Source: Kudoa neothunni (Eukaryota; Cnidaria). From it: a stretch of DNA of 64,000 nucleotides. The stretch covers positions 7,812,001-7,876,000 of the forward strand of contig OZ199839.1 in assembly GCA_964304625.1 (NCBI GenBank), in the 5' to 3' direction. The notes under the pieces are model-generated. The model did no database searches and was not told the origin of the DNA. It saw only the letters and a program-made list of their open reading frames with translations. A program made the position numbers and the translations under genes. This document shows positions 12,311 through 23,603 of the stretch, piece after piece. Positions within the stretch are counted from its first letter, which is position 1. Each line of letters starts with the position of its first letter.

Positions 12311-13098
12311 TTAATTAAAAATCACTTTCGATTGTGACTCCCTCGCGATTTCTTCTTCTGCATCCCCGTCGTAATAGCAATAGATACAATGGCATACAAT
12401 CACAATATGCATCACAATAATGGATGAAACGGTACTGATAACACTGCAGTTTTTATTTTCTAAAAGTCATCACAATATTTCAACCACGAAAATCATAAGG
12501 TATTGTTATTGTGACTTACTTGCGAATATTATTTCGGATGTTATATACACAATTAATGGACAGATTATTATGGCTATCCAATAGATTATTCCAACTTTAA
12601 TTCGATTAATATCATGTTCTCTAAAATAAAAATAACGGTAAGCAATCTCTCCAATGAAAACCAATTAAACCAACGTGAAAATCCATCCTCTGCGACGCAT
12701 CACATTTGTCGGTTCCCGTTCGTCATCTAGGTCGGTTTGTTTGTTGTTTTCAATTAGAAATGTGGGGTTGAGCTGCAGATAAAAACATTAGGCAAATTCG
12801 AACCATTCAACAAAAAATATACATCCAATTCAGGTGATTCCAATGGTGGAGCCACCAAAGTGGTGGTTTTTTCATCATTTGCATTTGCGCCAGTTGAATC
12901 ATCCAATATTTCAACTTTATCTAATGCTACTACAATGCAAGATCATTTCGAAGGCAATTATTCACTAGTAAACACACGAATATATCACCTTCATCAACCA
13001 TTTCAAATTGCACCAGAAACCTGTTTAAATATCTGCGCTTGCGTGAAATTGACACTTGCGGGGTCTACCGACACACCCAAAATCACATCTTTTTGATC
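12311..13098 (-). CDS. Two-pass membrane protein, VMA21-like (5' end not found)
   Basis: VMA21 is an ER protein needed to assemble the V-ATPase membrane sector. Five exons join cleanly: 13014-13098, 12823-12920, 12675-12772, 12520-12620 and 12311-12459 (TAA at 12311-12313). They total 531 nt, with matching phases and GT-AG introns of 50-93 nt. The N-terminal part is polar and acidic (NNKQTDLDDEREPTNVMRR). Two hydrophobic segments follow, VGIIYWIAIIICPLIVYIT and VISTVSSIIVMHIVIVCHC, and then an acidic tail starting YYDGDAEEE. Two close membrane spans, a proline in the first, a histidine-containing second span and a charged tail resemble VMA21. However, VMA21 is near 100 residues and this protein has at least 70 more N-terminal residues. 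The first exon starts right after a splice acceptor, so the true start lies further upstream. It could instead be an unrelated small membrane protein. Confidence 0.45.
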
Positions 13099-14569
13099 CT
13101 AGGTCAAATAATCGGCTTCTGTCGAAGTACAAATTTTCATAATATGTTTAACGTGTAATTCTGCCGGTATAAGGATAAGGGGGCAGAATATTTGCTGTCA
13201 GTTTTTTAACTTAAAAAGAAACAATATCTTTATTTTATATGTGTTTATAGATGTGATTGGTCGGAATTATTTGTGTTATGAACATTAATTTTAGTGTAAC
13301 ATAGGGAAAGGGAAATAAAATAACATAAAATATTCAGTATTTTTTAGAATAAAGATGTAAATCTCGAACGTTTACCGCTTTAGATTAACGATAATTTATC
13401 TTATTAATCTACGACTATCCTAATGTAGCTGTCATTTTCGAGTGGCGATCTTATGAACGTTTGCCATGAGAAAATTTAGAAACTTCGGTGATGGGGGAGA
13501 GTATACGCCCTACCTAAATCGGAGGTTTCCGAACCTACCTGCCTGCTACAATTCCAATTCTGCAAAAAACAAATTATATTTTATTATATTGAGTGAGGAA
13601 AAATGACAACTTTTCATATTATAAATACAATAGACAACTGATTTTGAATAATCCTGTCTATATCTAGCTCATGAAAATAAATCTGTTAAACCGGTTGCAA
13701 CCAGTTTTGCATATGCTATGCGCATAATAATTAATGTCCCATTTGGGGACGTAAAAGAAAACATTGGCATCCTTTTTATCGATAAAGCTCAAATGAATAA
13801 AAATTCTATAACAGATAAAAATATAAAAATCAATATGATTGTTTCATATTTGGTCGGTTGTGTCAGGGGTCTCAGCCGAGGATAAATTTACCTCTAGGGG
13901 TAAATTTTAAATGACTGGGGAAGATTAATCCTTAGAGGATAACCATTGGATTTGCGCATCCATCTTTGTATTATATTGCGATAAAACTTGGTGTATTTTG
14001 TGGGAATTTTTCAAATATTTTAACAAATTTTATTATATCAGTGAATGGGTATTACTTTTTTTAAAAGCACATGGAATTCTGGCGAATTTACACGAAATAA
14101 TAAAAAGATAGAGGTGTGAAGCTTAACCCGTTGAATCTCGAATTTAATTCAGCGACTGAAACAACTTTCTTGGCTCATTACATTTAATTGTAAATAATTT
14201 TATATAAACTATCCAAAAATTGGAGCAGTCATTTCAAACATTAAAAAGATTCACACATGGTGCCAAATGGAAACATTGGCACACCGCTTATTTCAATATG
14301 CGGGAATGCGCATGGTTTTATGCTAATTTGTTTTTAACCAAGAAATTACTCGTAAAACACTAGAACTAAAATATCACATTATTTATTCCAATAATCCAAA
14401 TAGCAGTTTCTGTTTCTATTATTAAGACACAAATGGACATTACACTTAATGCAAATATGTTCAAATAATCTATCATTGAAGAATCGGTTAAAATAACTGA
14501 AACATTCAAATATAATACCTTCAACTTGTTCAAAAATATCAGTTTATTCAATATTATTGTTCGTTTAAT
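13099..14569. other. Upstream flank of the VMA21-like gene; no feature assigned
   Basis: The missing 5' exon of the VMA21-like gene should lie here. A minus-strand ATG at about 13468 (MANVHKIATRK) is a candidate I cannot link by phase. A short palindromic pair, ctctaggggtaaatttt with aggataaatttacctctagg, near 13880 suggests transposon debris. Confidence 0.35.
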
Positions 14570-14691
14570 TTAAATTAAATTTGAACGATAGTCATCCTCC
14601 TCATCACTAGAACTGTAATCGGATACAATATCATCGTAGTGACTATACGAAATGGAATCCAATTCCAACCCAACGTCCGATTTGTGCTCAC
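14570..14691 (-). CDS. Isolated acidic C-terminal exon, unknown protein
   Basis: After a minus-strand splice acceptor (ttattaccag) 40 open codons run to TAA at 14570-14572. The end reads SDYSSSDEEDDYRSNLI, preceded by ELDSISYSHYDDI. Such serine/acidic tails with casein-kinase-2-type sites are typical of real C-termini and are very unlike translated AT-rich noise. Upstream exons are not visible before the foldback element at 14983. They may lie beyond it, in which case the element sits in an intron, or they may be lost. Confidence 0.4.
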
Positions 14692-14794
14692 CTGGTAATA
14701 ATATGATTTTTAAAAGCTTGCTTTATTTATTCCTCCCCTCCAATCTAGTCAGAATCCATTCTAAAGAATATAAACACACTTAATTCGAAGGATG

Positions 14795-14857
14795 AACGTT
14801 GCCGTGTGGCAACGCTTGCTATACCCGGTAGCCCGATTTAGTCAAATGGCTACATGG
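14795..14857. other. GC-richer double hairpin beside the foldback element
   Basis: Two stem-loops follow each other. The first is CGTTGCC-gtgt-GGCAACG. The second is GTAGCC-cgatttagtcaaat-GGCTAC, separated from it by cttgctatacccg. The block is clearly richer in G and C than its surroundings. It does not fit tRNA architecture. It may be a transposon end (GTTGCC also occurs in the hAT-like ends) or a structured RNA. Confidence 0.3.
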
Positions 14858-14982
14858 ATTAATCTGTTCCTATAGTATACACATCAAAACATATTTTCTT
14901 CTTAGGTCCATTTTTAGAATAAACTTATTTAATATTATATGTGTAAACTTTTTAAATTTACTGAAACCTCAAAATTCAGATA

Positions 14983-17412
14983 ATTGTGGAGCGTATGGCA
15001 CCCCCCATTTTTAGTGTTTTTTAAGACTTTTTTCGTCGAAAGCGACTCTAAAAATCTTATATGCTCTTCTCAGCTGGAACGTGTCAAACTTTTGTAAAAA
15101 ATTATAAAAATAAATTTTTCTCAGAATCGCGTATATGATGGTGAAGTCAACAACATAATCCTCATGTTAAACATTAATTTCTATATTTCACGATGAAGGA
15201 ATATGAATGTGATTACAATTCGTACACTTAAATATTTATTTTATTTTTTCTTGGTATTATAATGAAAATAAATAACATTATGCCATTATTAATGGCTGTT
15301 GTTAAGAAATATAGAATATTAAAAGTTTCTCCATCTTCATAGCATTTTTTCATTTTTATTTTATCCTAATTAAAGCTATATAAGTATTTTTAGTAGTATG
15401 AATTGTTATTGTAAATACGCTACACTACTAGAGGTAATTATTAACTGGAAAATGTATAAACAACTAATTTAATGGTTATTAAGAATGTTTAAAATGAAAA
15501 AAATCTTCAGAAATGAATTTTCTCTGATGAATGATAATTAGTGAAAAATAGACATAATTACATGATATGTTAGCGTGATTCTATTATTGTTTGATCAGTT
15601 GTTAACATCGATTTATTCTTCATTCTCCAAATATAGTATATTTAAATTTAGATTAATATTTTATTTGTATACCATCTTATAGTTAATATTTTTTAAAATT
15701 AAATTTCATATTTTGAATATTAAAGTATAATAATTCAAGGCAGGCTCTATTTCTTGATATTTATTATGCGGATCAAAACTTTTCAATCATTAAAGCTGAA
15801 AAATGATCACAACAACATAAGATTCATCTTCTCCTAAGATTACCATTTTCATTATTCCGATTGCGAATGCACACGACACTCTTATTAGATAATGGTTTTT
15901 GTGTCAGCATTAAAACAAGCAGTTGGTTTTGTTTTTATAGGAAATGTCTATATTGTCCCAATGGCTGAAAATTGTAGCTCACAGACGAATTTATACACTC
16001 AAGAATGGTTATAAATAACTTCACAATTATCCCTAGTTCAACAACAATCTAACACCGTATACTATTTTTCGTTTAAAAATATTATTTTTAAAACGATATC
16101 AACTTGAATATAATGAATTAAAATTATATAAACAAATACTAAACATTAAAAGGTAAATATAAATATTTGTGGTATTACTAAACTTCCAAGGATCCATTGT
16201 TATGTAACATCCTCATTCCTTGTTTCCTATCACTTTTTAATATAAATTTTTCAATAAAAAAATTTTTTTCCATTGCATCACCGCAAATAGAGAGGAGAGA
16301 AACCACCATCATGCCTCGGTGGAAAAATTAATCATATTTTGTATTCACATAGAAAATATATTGGTTTCTATTTTAAGAATGAATTTTAAAATATGATTTT
16401 ATAAAAAAACCTTCAAATAACAAATTAAGGATATTTAGTTTGAGTTTTGTTTGTTACAAAGAAGTATTAATATTCGAAAGCATTAGATATAATTAAATTA
16501 ATGCTATATTCACCAAAATATTTGTTTAAAACATAAAAATAAAATATGTATTTAATTTCGAAGTTGTACCTAAATTTGAGACAAAGAAACGTTATAATAT
16601 TATTGTAGGTTTTAATTAAATCCTTAACTCAATATTTATCATTCTTTGTTAAATTAAAAATCAAGAATATGAAGAAAAATAAAATTTGATAATAAAAAAG
16701 TAAAATATATTACATTTAACGGAGAATAAAAAATCGATGTTGAAAATTGATCAAAAAAATCAATATGAACTTAAATAAATAATATAATCAATTTTCCATT
16801 AATAATAATTCGTCAAAACAAATTTCATTTCTAAAGATTATTATCAATTATTAAATTTTTTAGAAACTGTTATTTTAGTTAATTACAAATTTTCCAATTA
16901 ATAATCACACTTTAAGCACAATTTAGGGGACAATTTATCAAAAAAACGCTCAATATTTGCCTCTAATAGTGTAGCGATTTGACAATAAAAATCCATAATA
17001 CTAAAAATACTTATGTAGCTTTAATTAGGATAAAATAAAAATGAAAAAATGCTATGAAGATGAAGAAAGTTTCAATATTCGATATTTCTTAACAACAGTC
17101 ATTAATAATGACATAATGTTAATCTTTTTAGAGACAATATCATGAAAAAATAAAATAAACATTTAAATGCACGAATTGTAATCACATTCATATTCCTTCA
17201 TAGTGAAATATAGAAACCAATGTTTAACATGAGGATTATGTTGTTGACTTCACCATCATATACGCGATTCTGAGAAAAATTTATTTTTATAATTTTTTAC
17301 AAAAGTTTGACACGTTCCAGCTGAGAAGAGCATATAAGATTTTTTTAGAGTCGCTTTCGACGAAAAAAGTCTTAAAAAACACTAAAAATGGGGGTGCCAT
17401 ACGCTCCACAAT
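14983..17412. mobile_element. Foldback element with very long inverted repeats
   Basis: The left end ATTGTGGAGCGTATGGCACC is mirrored at the right end as GGGGTGCCATACGCTCCACAAT. The outer roughly 420 bases (14983-15400 and 16990-17412) are nearly identical inverted copies. Weaker inverted similarity continues inward, for example ctacactactagaggtaatt against the inverse of cctctaatagtgtag, and aacatcgattta against the inverse of aaatcgatgtt, to about 15650 and 16650. The centre, near 16200, is AT-rich. No transposase frame is present, so this is a non-autonomous or hairpin-type DNA transposon. No clear target-site duplication is visible at the borders. Confidence 0.85.
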
Positions 17413-17879
17413 AGCCAGAAATGGTCCCTTTTCATTAGAAAATGGTGAAAAATTTTCTTAACGGAAGGAACATACGTTTTTCTGAAGACAACGGACAAAG
17501 CTTCATATTTGAATGGATTGGGAGGCTTATACTAAAGTTCAGCCCATGTCTTGCTGTTCCCGTAATATACTATCGATAGTTCAAAATCTCATATACAAAA
17601 ATTTGTGTCAATCAGAATTAGATATAAAGATATTTTAATAAAAGTGCGTAGTAAGTATGCCTGACCGTAAATAAAAAAATTTGTTAAAATGTGCTCTAAT
17701 GAGTAAATTCAAATAAAAAATAAAATGGTATATTGTAATTACAGTTTTTCAAGGCCTAAATGCAACCCCATGCAATTATAATCAAAAAAGGAAATAAGTT
17801 ATTTTAAGCAATGATATGAAAACAAATGGCAGTTTCACTAACCTAAGTTCATAAACTTTTTTTGTATAATTTCAAATTA

Positions 17880-18925
17880 TTTCTAGGATTACTACTCAAA
17901 AGAATACATTGCCGAAAAAATTGGTCTACATAAATCAATCATTGGCTGCATTTTAAAGAAATGATCGATGGATACGGAATTAAGTGTACCAAAAAAGAGA
18001 GGGGGGTGACAGACGGTAAAAGTTGGCTGAAACCCATAAATCGTCGTACATTCTCGAACTAATGGACGAGGATTGTATTATTTCATTGAATTCTATTATT
18101 GAAAAAGTTCCAGAATGTTTTGGTATTATTGTTTCTGGGAAAACATTTGCGAATTGTTTAAAAGATTTTCATTATATTTAAAAAAATTAACATTACACCG
18201 TTAAGAAGAAATTTTCCGTATTTTATAGAAACGAGAAAAAGGTTTATTGTCATTTTGAAAATTTCTTCTAAAAATGAATAGATACGTGTAACAATACCTT
18301 GAATTTAAGCTTCGTTATTCTACTGTCATCCATATAGGTAAATCGGGGTTCTCTCTGCCAATAAGAAGAACATTTGGACATTCCACATAGACAATGGAAC
18401 TGTTAACCAACACGTTTTTTCTATTTCCATAGATAAACTATTTGGCGATTTAACCCGCAATGGTGTTGATAACGCCTTACTAGTTATGGATAATGTGAGA
18501 TTCCATAGAACAGATTTAGTAAAGGACCAAATTGAATCCACAAACCTTAGGTAATTATTTCTTCCACTATACTCTCCGTTTCTCAATCCTATTGAGGAAT
18601 TTTTCATCAAGTTAAGTCTATTGTAAGAAACAAGGGACCATCTCATCTAATCAGGGGGAATTGATGGACGAAATTATAGCCAGCTCGGATGGAGTTTGTA
18701 GTGACTAGCTACAAAATTATGCGAATCATGCGGAATCTTATTTCGCAGCATGTATTAATTCCGAAGAAATTAACAATTAGACCAATTTTACGTTGTGTCA
18801 AAAACATGAATTTTCAACTGGTGCCGTTTAATATTAGATTTTTATGTATTAATGTGAATAATATTACAGATTTAAAAGTGGTCATTAAAAAAACTGTAGA
18901 ATCATGCCTTTAAAAAAATACATTT
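17880..18925 (+). mobile_element. Tc1/mariner-IS630 superfamily transposase relic
   Basis: A helix-turn-helix stretch, KEYIAEKIGLHKSIIGCILK, lies at 17895-17960, like the Tc1 recognition helix. A DDE_3-type core follows at about 18330-18610 with DNALLVMDNVRFHRTDLV and LFLPLYSPFLNPIEEFF, the usual second aspartate and final glutamate blocks. The reading frame is broken by stops and shifts, for example after CILKK and after STNLR, so it is inactive. No terminal repeats could be matched. Part of the 5' end may have been disturbed by the neighbouring foldback element. Confidence 0.7.
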
Positions 18926-21311
18926 TTGAGAAGCGTAAGTATTAAAAATCTGACATTGTGATTAAATCGATGACATAAATGAATAAAAGAATTAATTCCT
19001 ATAAGTATTATAAATACTTATAGACAGTCTTTACATGTTCAAAAAATTATTTGATGCAATTTTTAATCGTATAAAATTCAAAAAATGATTAACTCTCGCA
19101 TAATTAGACATTTATAATTGTCAAAAAACATCTCAGTGCAATACAAATTAAATTTTAAAATAAATAAGTTGTTTACTTAAAATGTTGCATTGTGATTCAA
19201 CGTAACGGTTATCCGGGCGCGCTGGTTTCATTTTGATCTGACGCAGTTGCATTTAGGTCTTGAAAAACTGGACCAAATAATGATCTTTATTCGAAAAATA
19301 AAGCACACTTTAAATATATAACGAGAGATGGAACAAAGCGAAAATATAATAAAGAAATGTCTAATTAAAAAAACTCTCAATCACATCAGTTAATTGATTT
19401 ATCTACCCCCTATTCATTCAGATCAATTGAGAACCGCATACGTATTTTCATCCCACATATTCCCTGATTTAAAGGTTAATTTTACGCAGCGAAATTCATG
19501 AAATGAACTAGCAAGGTGGATTATAACAAGGGCATGCAATTTTCGACGTTTATTTTTGAAAGAATCGACGTCTATAAATAAAGAAGATTATACACAGATA
19601 TATACAAACATCTCTATGCCGCCAAATTTCAAAAATTAATATTACACAGAATATAATAAATATAATTATAGTGGTAGCCTAGAGAGTTTTTTTTCGAAGG
19701 AGATATTCTCTCTCCTGAAAAAACATGTCTAATCTTCGGAGAAATTTTTCTGCGATCGAATACACCCTTAGGTTTAAAAATTCATAAAAATAGTCGGAAA
19801 AGTTAGCGTTGAAAAAATCTTTTTTTTTAAGCAACACAGCGCAGGTGACTGCTTATCAACAGAAGTTTTAGCATAAGAAAGTGAAAGTGTTGTAGTACAA
19901 TATTTGTAGGTTTTCCTTTAGTTCCAGTGTGATTATCTATCATTTAAATGGTAATCCATCACACATTACAGCTGGAATAAGATCAATTTTTACGATCTCT
20001 AAATAACAAAGGGGGCAGGAAAGACATGCTTTAACGATCCAATCATCGTACAATGCATTAATAACACGATATAGTTCTTCACATGGTTATATTTTTGGCG
20101 TAACTTTAACTTGTATTATTTGTGAATACATTCATTTTAAATAATCTCCAAATTAACTCAATCCTCAACAGAATTCTTCTAATCACATCTTTTCCCGCCA
20201 TTCATATGAAGACGCCTTTTCCGAAACAATCTGAAAAAATAAACATACAACCATCCTAATAGAACCGGCAGGTTAAAACGATCAAAATAGATTTTAATCG
20301 ACGATTGCATATCCTATTTACGGATTCTAATGTTTTTCTATGGCATTCGCTAACACATAAATACTGTTAAAGTACGGCATTAAAAATTTAACCAAAGGTA
20401 ATTTTAAGACAAAATTCACCTATACTTTTATTAACACAAGAATATTTTAATTATACGTAGTCTTAAAGTTCACTAAAAAATTAATTCGTGTGGATAGCTC
20501 CCAATCTTATCTGCGCATCCTACGCACGCTCTTTGATGTATGCCGAATTGTAGCCAACTCGCATTAAACCTGAAAACTCCACACGCAGTTTTAACAATTA
20601 ATTTCTTAAGTTTCACAAAATAATCTCCCCCAAAATAATGCCAAATTCGAAATAGCACATTATGAATAGTGTAGTTGAAACATCTCCATTTTCTCAGATT
20701 AGCATAAACGAAGCTATGCGGTTATTTTCAATAAAAGCCACTTCATTTAAACAATTAAGTTATATAATCTATTATAATATCAAACACTTCTCAATAGATA
20801 GACGTTATCGACGTTTAACACATAATACGCAACACATAACGGTAGTGTAAGGTGATTATTTGGGGCGAATACTGAAAATGGAGACCGGTGGGGAAAAACA
20901 AGTAATCGAAGTTATTCGGTGTAGAACGGTCCCAGTACATAAATTATATTGGATCGATTAAAAAGAGCGCGCCTCCATTGAGGTTAGTCGAAATAGAGAT
21001 TAGTATTACAGGCCCAACGCGGTATCGTGTGATTTTTATCAACCCAGTTCAACATAATTTCACAACTGGGGTAATTAAAACCTCAAAGATATTGTTCTTG
21101 ACTATTGAAAAGTGTTGGTGATATATGCAATGAAATTTTCTCTCAATATTGTCTGTTTAATGAATAGATCAGCGCGTAACAATAATAACAATTTTATAAT
21201 ACAAACAGAATCATTTCACTACATTGAATAGAATATTTTCGGCAGCGAAACAATAAAAAAGGGCTAACGAGATTTGTTAGAGCGCGTGAGTATTCCCATG
21301 TTAATCTTGTA
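18926..21311. other. Intergenic region upstream of the cyclin gene
   Basis: No exon is supported. A TTTCCCGCC at 20191-20199 fits the E2F consensus but lies 1.3 kb before the cyclin start. A GC-richer island at 19205-19250 (ttatccgggcgcgctgg) has no assigned role. A minus-strand frame of 61 codons at 20473-20658 contains CVGCADKIGSYPHEL but has no recognisable relatives and no splice partners that I could find. Confidence 0.35.
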
Positions 21312-21350
21312 ATTGGCAAAATGCTAGATCCAATGGAACTGATATTTGAA
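21312..21350 (+). promoter_or_regulatory. Candidate CCAAT/CHR cell-cycle promoter block
   Basis: Within 39 bases there is an inverted CCAAT box (ATTGG at 21312-21316), a direct CCAAT (21330-21334) and TTTGAA (21345-21350), about 200 bases before the cyclin ATG. Paired CCAAT boxes plus a TTTGAA CHR are the arrangement of animal G2/M promoters bound by NF-Y and DREAM/MMB. In an AT-rich genome such short words also occur by chance. Confidence 0.3.
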
Positions 21351-21409
21351 GGATTAGAACCGTTCGGATCAACTATCCATTCCAACTTTGATGTTTCATC
21401 GATAATAAG

Positions 21410-21535
21410 ATGATTACCGAGCGCCGCATTCGTGCTTATATATTTGGCCGCGATCAAGCCAGTCGAATTTGTAACGATACTGCTCCGAAATTTGATAGCA
21501 GGATTAATTTTAACAATAGGCAGATTTTGTCTTGA
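21410..21535 (+). CDS. Possible upstream open reading frame of the cyclin mRNA
   Basis: An ATG at 21410 opens 41 codons (starting MITERRIRAYIFGRDQ) and closes with TGA at 21533-21535, just 11 bases before the cyclin ATG and in another frame. If transcribed it would act as a uORF. The peptide is charged and not repetitive, so a lost or alternative first exon is also possible. Confidence 0.25.
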   Translation: MITERRIRAYIFGRDQASRICNDTAPKFDSRINFNNRQILS

Positions 21536-21546
21536 CAATCCACAGG

Positions 21547-23105
21547 ATGGAAGTTGTAGATAGTTTCTCCTCTTCAAGTAGACACTGTGAGTTGTCCGAG
21601 CAAAGTAACGATACTACGACCCAAAGAAAGTGGGATAACGGAAGCTGTCACGGTTATTCTATTGGAGTCAGTGACCTATACACACCTGGAGAGAAAATCT
21701 TAGAAGATAGCCCTCCAATGAATGAATTCTATAGCCCAAGCATTGGCTCCGCAATGAATACACCACAACCGAAAGTTATGGAAAGTTGCCCTAATTTTCA
21801 GAATCGTCACCGAAAGAATCCACACATTTTCAACAGTGCGAAACCCAATGGCACACTATCTCAAGATACGAGCTCAAAAGTTAAGCCGACTAGACGTGCT
21901 GCAGGTGGAGTTTTACAAGATATCTCTAACCGAGCGAATCTTCAGAATATCAAACAGTTGTATTCGTTGGAAAAATACACTCACACTGAACAATCTTCTA
22001 AGGGTGAGTCAATGGGATTTTGTTGATTTTCCAATAAAATTCTGATTCGATAGGTGAACTAGGTGAACCAGTGGAAAACAGAACAGATAACTTATCGACA
22101 CCATTTCCAATCGATCCAACCACCAATCTCTCTCCAGATTCCTCACGAGTAGCTATCAATGGAGAAGTGGTGTCGTTTTATCCATGTCGATTAATGCCAG
22201 CGGTTCACTTTGTAAATTCAGCCGAATTTCTAAATATCGATCAAACCATATTTGATATGATTGATTCGAGATCACATCATCCTTTTCATTATTTCAATGC
22301 GAATGTTAATTCTGCTCGGATAAAATTAATTGAGTGGATTTTCGACTTTGTTTACAGCTACAAATTGAATGTTGAGTGCGCGTTTCTCTCCATTCAAATT
22401 GTTGATATTGTGCTCACCAACAATATCACCGAGGTACCCTGCACCGAATATCAATTGTATGCGGTGGCCGCCCTATTTCTCTCATCCAAACTGTATGATA
22501 TCACTCCTATCTCAATGAAGGATTGCATTTATACCACATGCGATCAATATTCCTATCGCGACATAACTGATGCTGAAATGGCCATTTTTGGATATCCGAA
22601 ATTGAATTTTTTTACCATTAGTCTGATCAATTTCGTAGAAGTTTTGTATACCAAATTTGTACCTTATTTTAACGATCAAGACTATTCGATTCATTTCCTT
22701 GTATGTTGATATATATATTATTGAGTTTTGTTGTTTTTACTAGATGACCTATTGATATGGGGTTTAGACACTTTGTGAAATTCTACTCATGTCACCAAAT
22801 TTCCTGAAAAAATTCACTTTGTTAGATACTTGCCTAGCTCTTGTTTGTGTTGTTGCTTGCCAAAATACCCACATTGATTACTGTGTAAGATGTGAATTCA
22901 TTGTGTTATTAATGATGGATTCGTGTGGGTTTAGCTTTTTCGTGAAGAAATTACCAAGTTCTCCGATCTAAAGAACATTCTTATCTGTTCACGAGCTGTA
23001 CTAATTACAATCAACTCGTTCGATTTCAAACTATGCCCCTCAACCAATACTCGATACAACGATTTTTTGTATTCCCCATTGTTCATTTTGTGCTGTTCTA
23101 TATGA
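21547..23105 (+). CDS. Mitotic (A/B-type) cyclin
   Basis: Cyclins of this type bind and activate CDKs and are destroyed by the APC/C. Exons 21547-22003, 22054-22700, 22768-22884 and 22935-23105 have GT-AG introns of 50-67 nt, agreeing phases and 463 codons. Residues ~116-128, RAAGGVLQDISNR, form a destruction-box-like motif. The N-terminal cyclin fold (~235-345) has ARIKLIEWIFDF in place of MRAILVDWL, QIVDIVL, YAVAALFLSSKLYD and DAEMAIF. The conserved Arg, Asp, Leu, Lys and Glu of the CDK-binding surface are all identifiable. The C-terminal fold follows (TLCEILLMSPNFLKKFTLLD, CLALVCVVACQ). The ATG at 21547 is the first in frame. The loss of MRAIL and an unusual hydrophobic core make it a divergent member, and I cannot decide between A, B and B3 types. 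Confidence 0.8.
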
Positions 23106-23603
23106 GATTATTCTAGAGAAAATCTACAATATAGTCAATTTCTGAGTTTCGCCAATCATTTAACTCGGTGATGTTTTTGTAACTAGTTTTTTTTCTTATG
23201 TTGAATATGATTTCCAACTGTTTTTTCTCGAATGCTTGTTATATTTGTTATTAGCTCGAAATTATGGCTCTGTTTAATTTCCTGTTGTGTATCTTGTAAA
23301 GTGTATAGCTGGTTTAATAGATTGATTGATTAATAGCATTAAAAAATTACGAAATGGAGTTGTACACTGAATCGTTTCAATTTTTACATACGCATCATGT
23401 TCATTAATTCTACCTTGGTTTTCTGTACTACTCTATATCTTTTGGATTGATGTAAAAGCGCATATGTTCTTTAGTTATATTATTTCAATAAGTTAGAAAG
23501 AAAACACGACGTTATTTGTAATTCTATTAAATAGTTAGTGTGAGCTGCCTAGCTTAGTTCAGTTGGGATTTGAGATATTTGATTGTATAACTTGTAGAAG
23601 TTA
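23106..23603. other. Cyclin 3' flank
   Basis: No gene is seen. This should hold the cyclin 3' UTR and polyadenylation site, but no clear AATAAA lies close to the stop codon. Confidence 0.4.

Noticed and set aside
12860-13096. Plus-strand frame of 78 codons
   Set aside because: It is antisense to two phase-matched exons of the minus-strand VMA21-like gene and crosses their intron.
21194-21577. Minus-strand frame of 127 codons overlapping the cyclin start
   Set aside because: It covers the presumed cyclin promoter and first codons, has no recognisable motif, no splice partners and no upstream signals. It could be chance, though its composition is not bad.
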